Source: Azospirillum sp. TSO35-2
GTDB lineage: Bacteria > Pseudomonadota > Alphaproteobacteria > Azospirillales > Azospirillaceae
Length of the DNA stretch: 64,000 nucleotides
Reading direction: 5' to 3'
Assembly: GCF_003116095.1 (NCBI RefSeq)
Contig: NZ_LGRA01000022.1
Span: 383,940 to 447,939, forward strand
Shown: piece after piece, positions 1 through 7,256 of the stretch
Layout: the number at the start of each line of letters is the position of its first letter
How positions within the stretch are numbered: position 1 is the stretch's first letter
Position numbers and translations under genes: made by a program
The notes under the pieces: generated by a model
What the model was told of the DNA's origin: nothing
Databases searched by the model: none
Seen by the model: the letters and a program-made list of their open reading frames with translations, nothing else

Positions 1-1
1 C

Positions 2-100
2 CGCGACTGGACGCTGGGCTGGGTGCCATGGTGGAACGCGGCCCCGCAGCCCGCTCCCGCCCCCGCCGCGGCGCCGCCCAAGGACGGCCCACGGGTGTGA
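2..100 (+). CDS. C-terminal end of an unidentified protein (partial)
   Basis: An open frame enters from the left edge and stops at TGA 98-100. The 32 visible residues begin RDWTLGWVPWWN and then become an Ala/Pro-rich tail, as is common at the C-terminus of alphaproteobacterial envelope or secretion proteins. It converges on the minus-strand mlaA-like gene that ends at 131. Nothing here identifies the family. The reading as coding rests only on the open frame and the aromatic-rich start, so confidence is low. Confidence 0.35.
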   Translation, partial: RDWTLGWVPWWNAAPQPAPAPAAAPPKDGPRV

Positions 101-130
101 GGCCGGTGCGGCGCCATCCACGCCGTCCGA

Positions 131-916
131 TCACTGGCTTTTGAGTTGGGCGCAGCGGGCGCGCCGCTGCTTCAGGTAGGCAGCGCGCGCCGCTTCATAG
201 TCGCGCAGCTTGATGGCCTTGGCCTCGATGTCGAACTGCCGGGTGGCGGTGATGTCGGCCACCACCTCCACCGACTCGGCGATCACGATGGTCTGGAAAC
301 TGGCCCCGGTCCCCGCCAGGGCCCCGGCGGTGGTCCAGAGGATGACGTTCATCAGCACGATGTCGGCCACCGCATCGCGCCCGGTGCGCGGCCCGACGAA
401 CGGAAGCACCACATAGCCGTATTCGCCGACGCCGGCCCGACACAGGCTGAGGCCGATGTCGGTGTGGGTCGGGGTGTAGCCCCACTGCGACGCCGTGTCG
501 TAATAGCCCAGCACGCCCACCGTGCTGTTGATGCTGAAACGCTGGGCGGAGCGCAAGGCGTTGCCGAACTCGCCGATCGCCACGCTGCTGACCGCGGTCA
601 ACGGCTCGTTGACGACGTTGGCGATGACGTTCTGCAGGCTGCCGGCGGTCGGATCGGGCGGCGCGGGCGGTCCATTCCCGCGAAACCACGCGCCGACGCT
701 GTCCAGCCCGTCATAGACGCGCTGGTTGAACCCGAACATGAAGCGGCTGTAGCCGTCGATGATGCCGCCCGCCTCCGGCGCCGCGGACGCATCGGCTGTC
801 GGCGGCGTCTGGGCGGGAGGCATTTGGGCAGGCGGCGCCTCGGCCGCCGCCGCATCGGCCATGACAGCGGCGGTCAGGACAGCGGCCAGAACGGCGGACC
901 AGCGTGTTCGGGTCAT
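131..916 (-). CDS. mlaA: MlaA (VacJ) family phospholipid-trafficking outer-membrane protein
   Basis: 261 residues. An N-terminal signal peptide (about 1-25, ending AAAAEA) is followed by a Pro/Ala linker and then the MlaA domain. Family landmarks are FNQRVYDGLD near residue 65, the stretch around NEPLTAVSS, RFSINSTVGVLGYYD near 128-142 and the strongly conserved YVVLPFVGPRTGRDA near 168-182. In the family these form the donut that removes mislocalised phospholipid from the outer leaflet. I see no lipobox cysteine, so it is probably soluble or membrane-embedded rather than a lipoprotein as in E. coli. It is the last gene of a minus-strand operon with a coiled-coil protein (14-bp gap) and a fused MlaF-MlaE ABC protein, which supports a role in retrograde lipid transport. 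Confidence 0.85.
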   Translation of the reverse strand: MTRTRWSAVLAAVLTAAVMADAAAAEAPPAQMPPAQTPPTADASAAPEAGGIIDGYSRFMFGFNQRVYDGLDSVGAWFRGNGPPAPPDPTAGSLQNVIANVVNEPLTAVSSVAIGEFGNALRSAQRFSINSTVGVLGYYDTASQWGYTPTHTDIGLSLCRAGVGEYGYVVLPFVGPRTGRDAVADIVLMNVILWTTAGALAGTGASFQTIVIAESVEVVADITATRQFDIEAKAIKLRDYEAARAAYLKQRRARCAQLKSQ

Positions 917-929
917 CCGCGAACCCGCA

Positions 930-1799
930 TCAGGTCCGCGGTGCCAAGCGGTTCAAGGCGGAGGCGACGGACTCGGCGATCCGGTCGACGGCCTCGTTGG
1001 CCGCGACGCGGGCCCGGGCCTCCCCGAGCCAGGCCCGGGCGACGGCCGCAGCCGGCGCGTCGAGGGCCGCCAACTCGCCGATGGCGCCGCGCAAATCGTC
1101 ATCGGCCAGCCGTGCGCGCACCCGCCCGACGATGGCGTCCGACTGGCTGGGCGGCGTGTCGGCCGAATCGGTGGACCAGCCGGTCAGGTTGACCAGCCAG
1201 CCGACCACCGTGTTCCGCTGCTCGACACGGGCGATCCCGTCGACCACGCCGGCGAACTCGCGCCGCAACTGCGATTCCACCAGGATGCCGTTGACCGCGT
1301 ACGGTTCGATCACCGCCAGCAGCGGTTCGAGTTCGGGCTGCTTCCCGCTCACCGCGCGGACCACCTTCAGCTCCGAATCGAACGGCACCGGGCGGCGAAG
1401 CGCCGTCTTCAGCTCCAGCAGCGCCAGCACCCGGGCCTGGGTTTCCAGCGCCGCGAAGGACGCGCCGGTCAGTGCCGCCTTCTCGCCGGCCTTGGCCTGC
1501 GTGTCCGCCAGCGTGCTCAGCCGGCGGTCGAGTTCGGCCACCGCCTGCCCCAGCCGTCCGGTCTCGACCTCCTGCCGGGCCTGCCACTCCAGGCCGGCCG
1601 GGCGCAGATGCAGGAAGCGGTACAGCGGCGCCGACCAGTAGGGCGCGGTCAGCGACGCGACGAGCGCCGCCACCGACAGGGCGAGCACGGTGCGGTGACC
1701 CGTCGGGCGCGCCTGGGCGGTCGGACGGCCACTGTCGACATCGGAATCCGAACCGAGCGGTCCGGAAGACGGCCCCGACTCCACATTGGTTGTCGTCAT
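930..1799 (-). CDS. Mitofilin-like (COG4223-type) membrane protein
   Basis: 289 residues. A polar N-terminus of about 36 residues precedes one membrane segment (about 37-56). A long helical region follows (about 70-180), then a compact C-terminal helical domain ending in WLGEARARVAANEAVDRIAE. That order is typical of the alphaproteobacterial mitofilin-like proteins, where the last domain carries the most conserved residues. Those proteins are thought to shape or tether the inner membrane. Here the gene lies 14 bp upstream of mlaA and 107 bp after the ABC gene, so an adaptor role in lipid transport is possible. The family call is by architecture rather than a sharp motif and should be treated as tentative. 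Confidence 0.5.
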   Translation of the reverse strand: MTTTNVESGPSSGPLGSDSDVDSGRPTAQARPTGHRTVLALSVAALVASLTAPYWSAPLYRFLHLRPAGLEWQARQEVETGRLGQAVAELDRRLSTLADTQAKAGEKAALTGASFAALETQARVLALLELKTALRRPVPFDSELKVVRAVSGKQPELEPLLAVIEPYAVNGILVESQLRREFAGVVDGIARVEQRNTVVGWLVNLTGWSTDSADTPPSQSDAIVGRVRARLADDDLRGAIGELAALDAPAAAVARAWLGEARARVAANEAVDRIAESVASALNRLAPRT

Positions 1800-1905
1800 C
1801 GATCACCTCGGCTTTTGCGGTACCACGTTGGTCCCTTTTATACCTCATATGCGCGCCGGCCGCATTGCCGAATGCGCGAGGATTGCGACCTCGCGGCGCC
1901 GAATT

Positions 1906-3432
1906 CTACAGCGTCAGCACCGAAATGACGGCGTGGACCAGCAGGGTCAGCGTGACGCCGATGATGATCGACCGGGCGATCGACGCGTTGATCTCCAGCA
2001 CCGAATCCTTGCGCCCGCCGCCGATGACGATGGCCGCCGCACCGGCCAGCAGGGCGCTCAGCCCGACCTTCAGCGCGACCCACAGCATGCTCGACGCCGG
2101 GTGGTAGCCGTCGGGCAGAAGCTTGCGGAAGAACTGCCCGCGCCACAGCTCGAAATCCTGCTGCGGAAACTGGGCGTGCCAGGTCTGCATCGAGGCCCAG
2201 CTCGCCATTCCCAGCGACAGCACCAGCAGCAGCAGCGATCCGATCACCATGTTGACGAGAATGGCGGAGTAGATGTAGCCGCGCGCGGCGATGCGCAGGT
2301 TGTCCATCGCCTTGAACTGCGACGACAGCGCCCGGTTGCCGATGTCGGCCGCGATGATGGCGTTGTTGCGGGCGACGAACAGGATGCTGCTGATCAGCGG
2401 CACCGCCACCGTTCCCTGGACCAGACCCAGCCCGACCAGCGTTTCGTCGTGCAGCAGGGACTTCAGATAGCCGCCGAACGAGTTGTAATGGAAGCCGAAC
2501 CACATGGAGACGAAGCCCATGATCAGGGCGCCGGCCCCCATGTAGATCAGCATCAGCGGCGAGACGCACAGCTCCCAGAAATATTCGGCCATGTAGCGGC
2601 CGAGCCAGTGAAGGCGGCTGCGCCGGCCGATCGCCTCGGGCCAGGCGTTGCGGCGCGGCGGGCGCGCCGGCTGGTCCGCCGCCCCCGCCGCGGCCGGGCC
2701 GCCCGCAGCGCGGTCGAGCTTCAGCAGTTCGGCTTCGATGATGTCGGCGTCGCGCGGCACCTCGACCAGCCGGCGGGCACGGGTGTCGAACAGCAGCACC
2801 CGGTCGGCGACCGGCAGCAGATCCTTGACGTGATGCGCCACCACCAGCGCCGGCTTGCCCATGCTGCGCGACAGGTCGCGGATCAGCTCGCCCAGCCGGC
2901 GCGCCATCGGCACGTCCAGGCCGGAGTTCGGCTCGTCGAACAGCAGCACCGGGCGGTCGGCCAGCAGCGTGCGGGCGATGGCCAGCCGCTGGCGCTGCCC
3001 GCCGCTGCAGGACGCGACGGTCTTGCGCGGATCGATGTCGCCCAGCAGGGCGGTCGCGGCGGCGACCAGGTCGGGTTCAAGCCCGTGCCCGGCATGGTCG
3101 GCGGCGATGCGGAGGTTCTCCAGCGCGCTGAGGTCGCTGAACAGCGCGTGGTCCTGGAAGACGATCCCGCCAACCAGGCTGCGTTCGGTGGCAAGGTCGA
3201 TCGAACGGCCGCCGCAGCCGAGCCGCCCGGTGACCCGCCAGCCGCCGTCCCCGGTGTCGAGCAGCCCGCCCAGCAGCTGCACGATGGTGGATTTGCCGCT
3301 GCCGCTCGGCCCCACCAGCAGCACCACCTCGCCGGGGCCGATGCTGAAGCTGGCGTCGCTCACCAGCAGCCCGCCGCTGGGCCGCAGGATGGTCATGCCG
3401 GCAATGTCGAGCTGGTACGGCGTCCTGGTCAT
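1906..3432 (-). CDS. Fused MlaF-MlaE type ABC transporter (ATPase plus permease)
   Basis: 508 residues carrying two proteins that are normally separate. Residues 1-240 are an ABC ATPase: Walker A GPSGSGKST 41-49, Q-loop FQD about 92-94, signature CSGGQRQRL about 142-150, Walker B LLFDEP about 163-168 and an H-loop HH about 200-201. After a Pro/Ala linker, residues 280-508 form an MlaE/YrbE-type permease with GALIMGFVSMWFGF at its start and an ARNNAIIAADIGN...QFKAMDNL segment. That segment corresponds to the conserved GRAGSAxxAEIG...Q..AM region of MlaE. In Mla systems this core powers phospholipid movement between membranes. The upstream gene overlaps its start by 4 bp (ATGA). The single-chain fusion is unusual. 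Confidence 0.8.
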   Translation of the reverse strand: MTRTPYQLDIAGMTILRPSGGLLVSDASFSIGPGEVVLLVGPSGSGKSTIVQLLGGLLDTGDGGWRVTGRLGCGGRSIDLATERSLVGGIVFQDHALFSDLSALENLRIAADHAGHGLEPDLVAAATALLGDIDPRKTVASCSGGQRQRLAIARTLLADRPVLLFDEPNSGLDVPMARRLGELIRDLSRSMGKPALVVAHHVKDLLPVADRVLLFDTRARRLVEVPRDADIIEAELLKLDRAAGGPAAAGAADQPARPPRRNAWPEAIGRRSRLHWLGRYMAEYFWELCVSPLMLIYMGAGALIMGFVSMWFGFHYNSFGGYLKSLLHDETLVGLGLVQGTVAVPLISSILFVARNNAIIAADIGNRALSSQFKAMDNLRIAARGYIYSAILVNMVIGSLLLLVLSLGMASWASMQTWHAQFPQQDFELWRGQFFRKLLPDGYHPASSMLWVALKVGLSALLAGAAAIVIGGGRKDSVLEINASIARSIIIGVTLTLLVHAVISVLTL

Positions 3433-4655
3433 TGCGGCACGCTGTGCAGGAGGGGGCGCGGAGCGAACTGGTCCAGGCGCAACATGGCTTCGCGCTGCTG
3501 CGCGCTCATCAGGATGATCAACTGGCCGCCCTCGCCGGTGAGAAGGCCGCGGAAGGTGTAGGCGGCGATGGCGTTGAGATCGGCGTGCGGATGCACGCCG
3601 AACAGCACGTTGGGCGCCAGCCGGCCCAGTTCGCCCACCGGCTTCGCCAGCGGGGTCAGCGAGGCGCTGAGGCGCGGGTCGGTGACTAGACGGCCCAGCA
3701 CGTCGCGGACCCGCGTGTCGCGCGCCACCGCGTCCATCACGGCGCCGGCGAAGGTCTGCAGGAACGCCTTGGCCTGCCAGCTTTCAAAAAGCCGCTGCGC
3801 CGTCTTCTCGAGCACGCCGCGGTCGCGCACCTCGCGCTGGATGGATTCGATGGTCTGGTCGATCGGGCTCAGATCCCAGGGTTTGGAGCGGAACACGTCG
3901 ACCATCGCGCCCATGTTCGCCCCGATCAGGTCCCAGATCATCGGCTCGACCCGTTTCAGCACGATCCCCTTCAGGTCGCGCCCGATCAGGTCGTGCAGCA
4001 TGGGTTCGGCACTGCGCAGGAACTCGTCGTAGGCGGCGCGGGTTTCCGGCGCCCGCCAGGCGTCCTCGATCGCCTGACGGCCGATGTCGGTCAGGTCGTT
4101 GCGGTAATCGTTGACGAACTCCGGCGACGCCAGCACCGTGTCGATCGCCTCGCGCAGGCCACGGCCGACGGCCTGGACACCCCGCCAAAGCTCCGCCCGC
4201 TCCTCGTCCGACGCCAGCAGCCACAGGACGCGGATGTCCGCGTTCAGCAGCACCGCCTCGCTGCTCTGGATCAGCCGGGGGTCGGCGGGATCGAACAGCG
4301 TCACGCCGATTTTCCCGTCGGGCCGGCCATGCGCCGTCCCGGCACGCAGGGTCGAGCGGTCGGACCGCATCAGGAAGACCGGCACCGGTTCACCGCCCGG
4401 CGCGATGTCGCCCGGATCGCGGACCTGAAAGGTGATGGTCGGCGACGCTCCCCGCGTCGGCACGGTGGCCCAGCCCGCGGCGAGGAACAGGCCGCCCAGC
4501 GCAAGGCTTGCGATGACCGACGCCGTCCGGCTGAACAACGCTTTCCCGAAATGCACGAAAGCCGACCCACCGTCTGTTTCTGCCGACGCGGCCGCCCGTT
4601 CCGGGCCCGCGCCACGCGTGATATCACCGTGGCAAGCGACACATTGCAAAGACAT
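3429..4655 (-). CDS. Membrane-anchored protein of unknown family in the Mla-like operon
   Basis: 408 residues from the ATG at 4655; GTG 4556 is an alternative. One membrane segment (about 45-65, SVIASLALGGLFLAAGWA) puts some 340 residues in the periplasm. After a short beta-like region (ITFQVRDPGDIAP...) the protein is mostly amphipathic helix, with repeated DLIGxxL/DLIGANM motifs. It overlaps the fused MlaF-MlaE gene by 4 bp, so the two are translationally coupled. Its topology and position match the substrate-binding MlaD subunit of canonical Mla operons, but I cannot see an MCE domain. A functional replacement for MlaD is an inference. The frame is open further upstream into a 12-bp repeat tract, which would add an Arg/Pro-rich leader that I do not believe is translated. 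Confidence 0.55.
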   Translation of the reverse strand: MSLQCVACHGDITRGAGPERAAASAETDGGSAFVHFGKALFSRTASVIASLALGGLFLAAGWATVPTRGASPTITFQVRDPGDIAPGGEPVPVFLMRSDRSTLRAGTAHGRPDGKIGVTLFDPADPRLIQSSEAVLLNADIRVLWLLASDEERAELWRGVQAVGRGLREAIDTVLASPEFVNDYRNDLTDIGRQAIEDAWRAPETRAAYDEFLRSAEPMLHDLIGRDLKGIVLKRVEPMIWDLIGANMGAMVDVFRSKPWDLSPIDQTIESIQREVRDRGVLEKTAQRLFESWQAKAFLQTFAGAVMDAVARDTRVRDVLGRLVTDPRLSASLTPLAKPVGELGRLAPNVLFGVHPHADLNAIAAYTFRGLLTGEGGQLIILMSAQQREAMLRLDQFAPRPLLHSVPQ

Positions 4656-4657
4656 TC

Positions 4658-4717
4658 GTCGCCCTGGCCGTCGCCTTGGCCGTCGCCTTGGCCGTCGCCT
4701 TGGCCGTCGCCTTGGCC
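4658..4717. repeat. 12-bp tandem repeat, five copies
   Basis: Five consecutive copies of the unit GTCGCCTTGGCC. The first copy has one mismatch (CCC for CCT), and two more decayed units follow up to about 4741. The tract lies just upstream of the minus-strand operon start and 90 bp upstream of the divergent gene at 4807, inside their shared promoter region. A unit length divisible by three keeps the frame open on both strands. Confidence 0.85.
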
Positions 4718-4806
4718 GCAGCAATGGCCGTCACAGTGGCATCGGTGGCCACGAACGCGTAAACTGCGCGGCGGTCGCATCCTCAACCGCCGTTCGGACC
4801 TCAGCC

Positions 4807-5208
4807 ATGATGACAACCGCAGGCTTCGTCGTACGGCTGCTGTTTGCGCTGATGCTCGTGTTCGGCATCTACAACCCGTTCGGCTATTCCTACTATCACT
4901 GGCTGATGAGCGACTCCGGAGACTGGACGGTGAAGCTGTTCGCCGGGGTGACCATCGCCTTTCTTCTGTTCATCCACATCCAGGCGACGTGGCGGTCGAT
5001 GAAGCTGATCGGCGTCACGCTGATCGTTCTGCTGGCCGGCAGCCTGGTCTGGGTTCTGGCCGATTACGACGTGATCGACCTTGGTGATCCCACCGTGCGC
5101 TCGATGGTGGCGCTGTCCTGCGTCGCGGCCGTGCTGGGCGCCGGCCAGTCCTGGTCGCTGATCCGCTACCGGCTGAGCGGTCAGGTCGATTCGCAGAGCC
5201 TCACCTGA
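4807..5208 (+). CDS. Small four-helix inner-membrane protein (DUF6524-like), copy 1
   Basis: 133 residues, starting at the first of two adjacent ATG codons. Four hydrophobic segments are visible, at roughly 5-22, 42-60, 66-85 and 98-118. The first is followed by the signature YNPFGYSYYHWL at about 23-34. The tail is short and polar (SLIRYRLSGQVDSQ). The signature and length fit a family of small uncharacterised membrane proteins that I recall as DUF6524; the number is from memory. It is divergent from the Mla-like operon and followed after 55 bp by a paralogue with the same layout. The function is unknown. Confidence 0.65.
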   Translation: MMTTAGFVVRLLFALMLVFGIYNPFGYSYYHWLMSDSGDWTVKLFAGVTIAFLLFIHIQATWRSMKLIGVTLIVLLAGSLVWVLADYDVIDLGDPTVRSMVALSCVAAVLGAGQSWSLIRYRLSGQVDSQSLT

Positions 5209-5263
5209 TGGCACGGAGGTCGACAGCCGGGGCGACCGTCGGGCGTGAACGCCGGGAGGCACC

Positions 5264-5668
5264 GTGAAGAGCTTCGGGTTTTTCATCCGCGCCCTCAGCT
5301 GCTTCCTGCTGCTGTTCGCCACCTGGAATCCGTCGGGCTATTCCTACCTGTCCTGGCTCGACACCGACGACGGCAGCCGGCTGTCGCTGAAACTGGCGGT
5401 TGGCGTCCTGCTGCTGGCGACCTACGCCGCCTACGCGCGAATCGCGTGGGTGGCGCTGCGGTGGATCGGCACCCTGACCTGTCTGGCCCTGCTGATCAGC
5501 GGCTATCTGGCGATCCGCCATTTCGGCCTGCTCGACCCGAACGCGCCGTTCTGGAACAGCGCGGTGGTGCTGATCTTCTCGTCGGTGGTGCTGTCCGTCG
5601 GGGTCTGCTGGTCGCACATCAAACGCCGGATTTCCGGCCAGTCCCACGTGTTGAGTCCCCCGCCCTGA
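5264..5668 (+). CDS. Small four-helix inner-membrane protein (DUF6524-like), copy 2
   Basis: 134 residues, clearly paralogous to the preceding gene: same length, four hydrophobic segments, signature WNPSGYSYLSWL at about 20-31 and a matching tail SHIKRRISGQSH (copy 1: SLIRYRLSGQVD). The ATG at 5264 follows GGAGGCACCG, a good ribosome site. The two genes probably form one transcription unit and may form a hetero-oligomer, but no biochemical role is known to me. The last 50 bp overlap the end of the convergent gene at 5619. Confidence 0.65.
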   Translation: MKSFGFFIRALSCFLLLFATWNPSGYSYLSWLDTDDGSRLSLKLAVGVLLLATYAAYARIAWVALRWIGTLTCLALLISGYLAIRHFGLLDPNAPFWNSAVVLIFSSVVLSVGVCWSHIKRRISGQSHVLSPPP

Positions 5669-6356
5669 AACGCCGCCGGCTGGTGCCCTGGCGACTGGTG
5701 ACGACCGGCGCCCCCATCGGGACGAGCGCCTTCGGAATGCGGAAATGGCGCTGGCGATGGAACAGGCCCAGCACGTTGTAGCGGTATTCCTGGATCGCCA
5801 GGATCGCCACGGCCAGGACCCAGAAATTGAGCCGGTTGAGCATCCAGAGCAGCAGCAGGGCGGTGTACAGCGTCGTCACCGCCGTCAGCGAGGCGATGAT
5901 CAGGTCGATGGCGACCGACACCACCGCCGGGCGCCAGTGAAGCGACGCGAATCCGGCCGCCTGCCGGCCGAGGAGCAACGCCAGCGCGATCCCAAGCCCC
6001 AGCGTCAGGTTGAGCCGCTGGTCGTCGCGGGCAATGCGGTCGGCCAGAGAGTCCGGCGCCTCCCACAGCCGTTCCACGACGATGGTCCGGAACGTCACGG
6101 CGTCGATGTCCCACGGCCCGCCGGACGCGAACAGGCCGTCCAGGCTCAAGGCGCCGCCCGGCAGGGGGGTGGTCGCGATGAAGCAGACGCCGATCAGCAC
6201 GCCGGCCATCTCGACGACGGCGACGCGCCGGCGGCCATAGACCTCCCAATGCCCCGCGGCATCGACGACCCAGCGGTAGAACAGCAGCGGCGCGATGACG
6301 AGCAGCGGCACCAGGGCAAGCGGTCCGCTGGTCGTCAGAAACTCCAGGACGTCCAT
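5619..6356 (-). CDS. Polytopic membrane protein of unknown function
   Basis: 245 residues with hydrophobic segments at about 12-30, 46-64, 118-135, 145-168 and 170-190. A basic C-terminal tail is rich in Arg/Ser (QGTSRRRFRAGDSTRGTGRK). The ATG at 6356 is the only sensible start. The middle holds a soluble acidic loop (residues about 72-115). I recognise no motif. Its 3' end overlaps the convergent small membrane gene by 50 bp. The compact helices and flanking genes are consistent with an envelope role, but nothing more can be said. Confidence 0.55.
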   Translation of the reverse strand: MDVLEFLTTSGPLALVPLLVIAPLLFYRWVVDAAGHWEVYGRRRVAVVEMAGVLIGVCFIATTPLPGGALSLDGLFASGGPWDIDAVTFRTIVVERLWEAPDSLADRIARDDQRLNLTLGLGIALALLLGRQAAGFASLHWRPAVVSVAIDLIIASLTAVTTLYTALLLLWMLNRLNFWVLAVAILAIQEYRYNVLGLFHRQRHFRIPKALVPMGAPVVTSRQGTSRRRFRAGDSTRGTGRKSGV

Positions 6357-6474
6357 CGCGCACCGCCCAGCCGGTCATCGGCGGTCCGCAAGGATCGGAC
6401 CGCCGCGTTCATACGCCACGCAGGCTCCGCGCCGTTCGGCGCGCGCCTGCCGCCGCGGGCGATACCGCCCGGGA

Positions 6475-6906
6475 TCAGACCTCGACCTTCTTGTACCAGC
6501 CCTTCGTCGGCAGCAGGCCGGCGCGGCGTGGCTTCCAGCCGTTCTCGATCATGATGCGCTTGACGTGACGACGGGCTTCCTCCTCGCCGATCGCCTCGTT
6601 GGAGAAGTCGCGCAGGATCGACGCAGTCTGTTCGAACTGCTTCTTGCTGATCTTGCCCTTCTTGCCGGCATGCTTGTCGAGCACCTGGCGGATCCGCCGG
6701 CCGGCCTCGCTCTGGAACACGTAGTCGTTGTCTTCGGCCACCGCGCGAAGCACGCCGCGCGCCTCGTCCAGCGACAGGCCGCAACGCACGACACCGTCCT
6801 CCAGGACCCGGCGTTCGGTGTCGCGGTCGATGTATTTGCTTGCCAGTCCGTTGAGCTTCACCAAATCGGCAAACTTGCGACGCGGGTCGTCGAGCGTATC
6901 GGCCAT
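6475..6906 (-). CDS. Conserved hypothetical small basic protein
   Basis: 143 residues from ATG 6906 (MADTLDDPRRKF), preferred over an upstream in-frame start at 6930 because it gives a typical soluble N-terminus. The protein is highly charged and helical. It is rich in Lys/Arg in the middle (HAGKKGKISKKQFEQ) and ends GWYKKVEV. No signal peptide or membrane segment is seen. The middle segment looks superficially like an EF-hand-type or tellurite-resistance-like helical domain, but I cannot assign a family. It stands alone, with a candidate promoter at 6978-7007. Confidence 0.55.
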   Translation of the reverse strand: MADTLDDPRRKFADLVKLNGLASKYIDRDTERRVLEDGVVRCGLSLDEARGVLRAVAEDNDYVFQSEAGRRIRQVLDKHAGKKGKISKKQFEQTASILRDFSNEAIGEEEARRHVKRIMIENGWKPRRAGLLPTKGWYKKVEV

Positions 6907-6977
6907 TGCAGCTCCGGACAAAAGGACCAAGAAGGCGCACTCCGGGGCGGAGGCGCCGAGACGGGCATAGTCTGCGC

Positions 6978-7007
6978 ATTAAGCGTAAGCACTTAGTAAA
7001 AAGTCAA
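6978..7007 (-). promoter_or_regulatory. Candidate sigma-70 promoter for the gene at 6475-6906
   Basis: Minus-strand reading: -35 TTGACT at 7007-7002, an 18-bp spacer, then -10-like CTTAAT at 6983-6978. The expected transcript start is about 65 bp before the ATG. It lies in the only AT-rich patch of the 350-bp gap 6907-7256. The rest of that gap is GC-rich and shows no gene or repeat that I can support. Confidence 0.4.
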
Positions 7008-7256
7008 GAATGCACCTGCCCGAATGGGTAGCCTGAATGATGGGGGACGGCCCCGGCGCGGCACCCCCCTATGGACAGGCCACCGCCTCCCGGCCCGCGG
7101 ACGGCCGTGGCGCCGATTGTATGACCTTCGGTGCCATCGCCTTGTGCCAAACCTACGCCTATGGAATAGTTCGTGTCCTCCGCCGGGCGAGACGCAGGCG
7201 CACCACCGCACCACACCGCCGCAACAGGGCGCCACACCCAAGGGTCGACCCAACCG

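Noticed and set aside
4626-4655. Possible c-type heme motif CVACH at the start of the unknown Mla-operon protein
   Set aside because: It lies before the membrane helix, on the cytoplasmic side, and may not even be translated if GTG 4556 is the start. No other cytochrome feature is present.
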